Below, one piece after another: positions 5,890 through 7,036 of a DNA stretch of 7,036 bases. Position 1 is the stretch's first letter; each line of letters opens with the position of its first letter. The DNA is from Hymenobacter sp. (GTDB lineage Bacteria; Bacteroidota; Bacteroidia; Cytophagales; Hymenobacteraceae): positions 1 through 7,036 of the forward strand of contig JANYFQ010000674.1 of NCBI GenBank assembly GCA_025362615.1, given 5' to 3'. The translations under genes were made by a program, and so were the position numbers. The notes beneath the pieces were generated by a model. It worked only from the letters and a program-made list of their open reading frames with translations, did not search any database and was not told the origin of the DNA.

Positions 5890-6690
5890 CTAGGCTTGAG
5901 CCGGAGCACGCATGGCGTTCAGCATATTGCCGTACACGCGGTTGAGCGAGGTCAGGTTGCCGGTCAGGCTGGCTACTTGCTTTTGAAACTGCTCGGTGTC
6001 TTTGCCGGCCTGAGTCATGTTTTCCATCGCCTTGCCCAGCGTACCGTAGAACTGGTTCATGGACTTGAGATGCGTATTGGCATCCTTCAGTTCCATTTCG
6101 TACACCGCATTGAGGGCACCGAGGTTCTTGGTCACGTTTTGCACCTGCATATGATACTCCTTAGCATCGTTGGTGGCGCTCGACATGGCGGTAATGGCCG
6201 TCACAGTGTTCGAGTAGGCTTTATTGATGTTGTCGAGCGAGGTAGCCGCCGTGCGCACTTTGGCCGTGTACTCGTCGGTGGCGTTGGTAGCATCGCCCAG
6301 CTTGCCGAGTTGGGCGGTGGTGGTACTGAGACGGTTGAGGCCGCTACCCAGATTGGTAAGGGCTTCCGGCGTGATGTTGGCGTTCTTCAGCATATCATCC
6401 AGCTTCATCGTCAAGCCTTTGCCGGTAGGGGCATCAATGGCTTTCGTTGAAGGGTCATGGCCTTCATTCAATTCTGGGTAAACGAGCCCCCAGTCCACTT
6501 CCTTCGGGTTGGGTTGAAACGCACTTAAAAAAAAGATGACGGCTTCAGTACCCAAGCCAACCATTAGCATGATGTCGGCTCCATCCAAGTGAAGGATTTT
6601 AAAGAGCGCACCGATGATAACTACTGCGGCCCCAATGCCATAAATTTTGGGCATTACCGAGTCGTAGAAAAAATTCCCTTGAGCTGCCAT
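5890..6690 (-). CDS. gldL: GldL, type IX secretion / gliding motor stator-like subunit
   Basis: GldL (PorL) is the cytoplasmic-membrane subunit that surrounds the GldM helices and converts proton flow into movement. The 266-aa product has two membrane helices near the N-terminus, about 15-33 (KIYGIGAAVVIIGALFKIL) and 40-58 (IMLMVGLGTEAVIFFLSAF). Glu49 in the second helix is the residue reported to pair with GldM Arg9 in F. johnsoniae. The rest is a long cytoplasmic helical region. It contains four copies of L-x-x-[LIM]-N-x-[AVF]-Y at 152-159, 190-197, 208-215 and 246-253, and it ends in YGNMLNAM and a short tail. It is longer than the roughly 215 aa I recall for F. johnsoniae GldL, mostly in this tail. 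It lies 57 nt after gldK and 35 nt before gldM. Confidence 0.96.
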   Translation of the reverse strand: MAAQGNFFYDSVMPKIYGIGAAVVIIGALFKILHLDGADIMLMVGLGTEAVIFFLSAFQPNPKEVDWGLVYPELNEGHDPSTKAIDAPTGKGLTMKLDDMLKNANITPEALTNLGSGLNRLSTTTAQLGKLGDATNATDEYTAKVRTAATSLDNINKAYSNTVTAITAMSSATNDAKEYHMQVQNVTKNLGALNAVYEMELKDANTHLKSMNQFYGTLGKAMENMTQAGKDTEQFQKQVASLTGNLTSLNRVYGNMLNAMRAPAQA

Positions 6691-6713
6691 GACGTTGTGT
6701 TTTGAAGAGAGAA

Positions 6714-6748
6714 GTGGGTGAGGTGTGAGGTGTTTGGGTGTTGGGTTC
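6714..6748 (-). repeat. Degenerate heptad repeat in the gldK-gldL gap
   Basis: Read on the minus strand, five 7-nt units follow one another: GAACCCA, ACACCCA, AACACCT, CACACCT, CACCCAC. They begin at the last base of the gldK stop codon and end 23 nt before the gldL ATG, filling more than half of the gap. The consensus resembles the AACACCN heptads before hflX, again on the sense strand. The units are degenerate, so the periodicity is less certain than at 2-50. Confidence 0.55.
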
Positions 6749-7036
6749 TAGTTAAGCGACGCATTGGTACCCATACCAATTTGAATCATCGAGCAGCGAA
6801 AGCCGATGAATGAACGGGCGGAGTCTTGGTATTCGAAGTTGCGAGTTCCGGTTTCGAGGAAGTAAGCAATGTCTTTCCACGAGCCGCCACGCACTACTTT
6901 GCGAGGCTCGTTGTCGTCCGGGTTGGTGGGGTTCAAGTCCCACACTACTGGCACCGAAGCCTCCATGTAAGCGTCATCGCACCACTCCGATACATTGCCG
7001 GCCATGTCGTACAAGCCGAAATCGTTGGGGAAAAAT
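6748..7036 (-). CDS. gldK: GldK, outer-membrane lipoprotein of type IX secretion (C-terminal part)
   Basis: Only the last 95 codons lie in the window; the gene runs on beyond the right edge, so its lipoprotein signal and start are not visible. GldK (PorK) is an outer-membrane lipoprotein that forms a periplasmic ring with GldN. The visible part is the end of a formylglycine-generating-enzyme-like (SUMF1) domain: PNDFGLYDMAGNVSEW, then KVVRGGSWKDIAYFLETGTR, then FEYQDSARSFIGFRCSM and a short tail ending ASLN. The YQDSARSFIGFR segment is typical of GldK. After RGGSW the positions where active formylglycine-generating enzymes carry catalytic cysteines hold other residues, consistent with a structural rather than enzymatic role. 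It is the first visible gene of the gldKLMN operon. Confidence 0.92.
   Translation of the reverse strand, partial: FFPNDFGLYDMAGNVSEWCDDAYMEASVPVVWDLNPTNPDDNEPRKVVRGGSWKDIAYFLETGTRNFEYQDSARSFIGFRCSMIQIGMGTNASLN

Overview
The window looks like a chromosomal segment of a Bacteroidota bacterium, most likely of the Hymenobacter type. The evidence is the gldK-gldL-gldM-gldN gene order, HflX of the Bacteroidota form, GC- and C-rich coding strands, and mostly absent Shine-Dalgarno sequences. The genus is an inference from style and composition, not from a marker gene.

Layout. Positions 1-107 are a leader with a seven-unit heptanucleotide repeat. Positions 108-1406 (+) encode the ribosome-associated GTPase HflX. 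A perfect 11-bp palindrome of REP-like appearance follows directly (1408-1436). Positions 1500-2618 (+) encode a secreted, probably outer-membrane beta-barrel protein, perhaps of the DUF6268 kind. A 554-nt gap between convergent genes (2619-3172) has no convincing intact gene. It holds a long-loop inverted repeat, a C9 run, possible coding debris, and the 3' end of the gld transcript with an intrinsic terminator on the minus strand. From 3173 to the right edge, all on the minus strand and transcribed right to left, lies the core of the type IX secretion and gliding machinery: gldK (only the last 95 codons), gldL, gldM and gldN.

How the genes work together. GldL and GldM form the inner-membrane, proton-driven motor. 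The charged residues expected in the membrane (Glu49 of GldL, Arg9 of GldM) are both present. GldM spans the periplasm towards GldK and GldN, which form a ring under the outer membrane. HflX and the barrel protein are neighbours with no evident functional link to this machine.

What stands out. The machine itself is well known. The less ordinary signals are non-coding. Three hairpins lie in the distal part of the gld transcript, between gldM and gldN and after gldN. Each has exactly one imperfect pair that becomes G-U only in the minus-strand RNA, which suggests they act as RNA structures of that transcript. Degenerate heptads with consensus AACACCN occur, in the same sense orientation, in the leaders of both hflX and gldL. 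I see no clearly undescribed protein system here.
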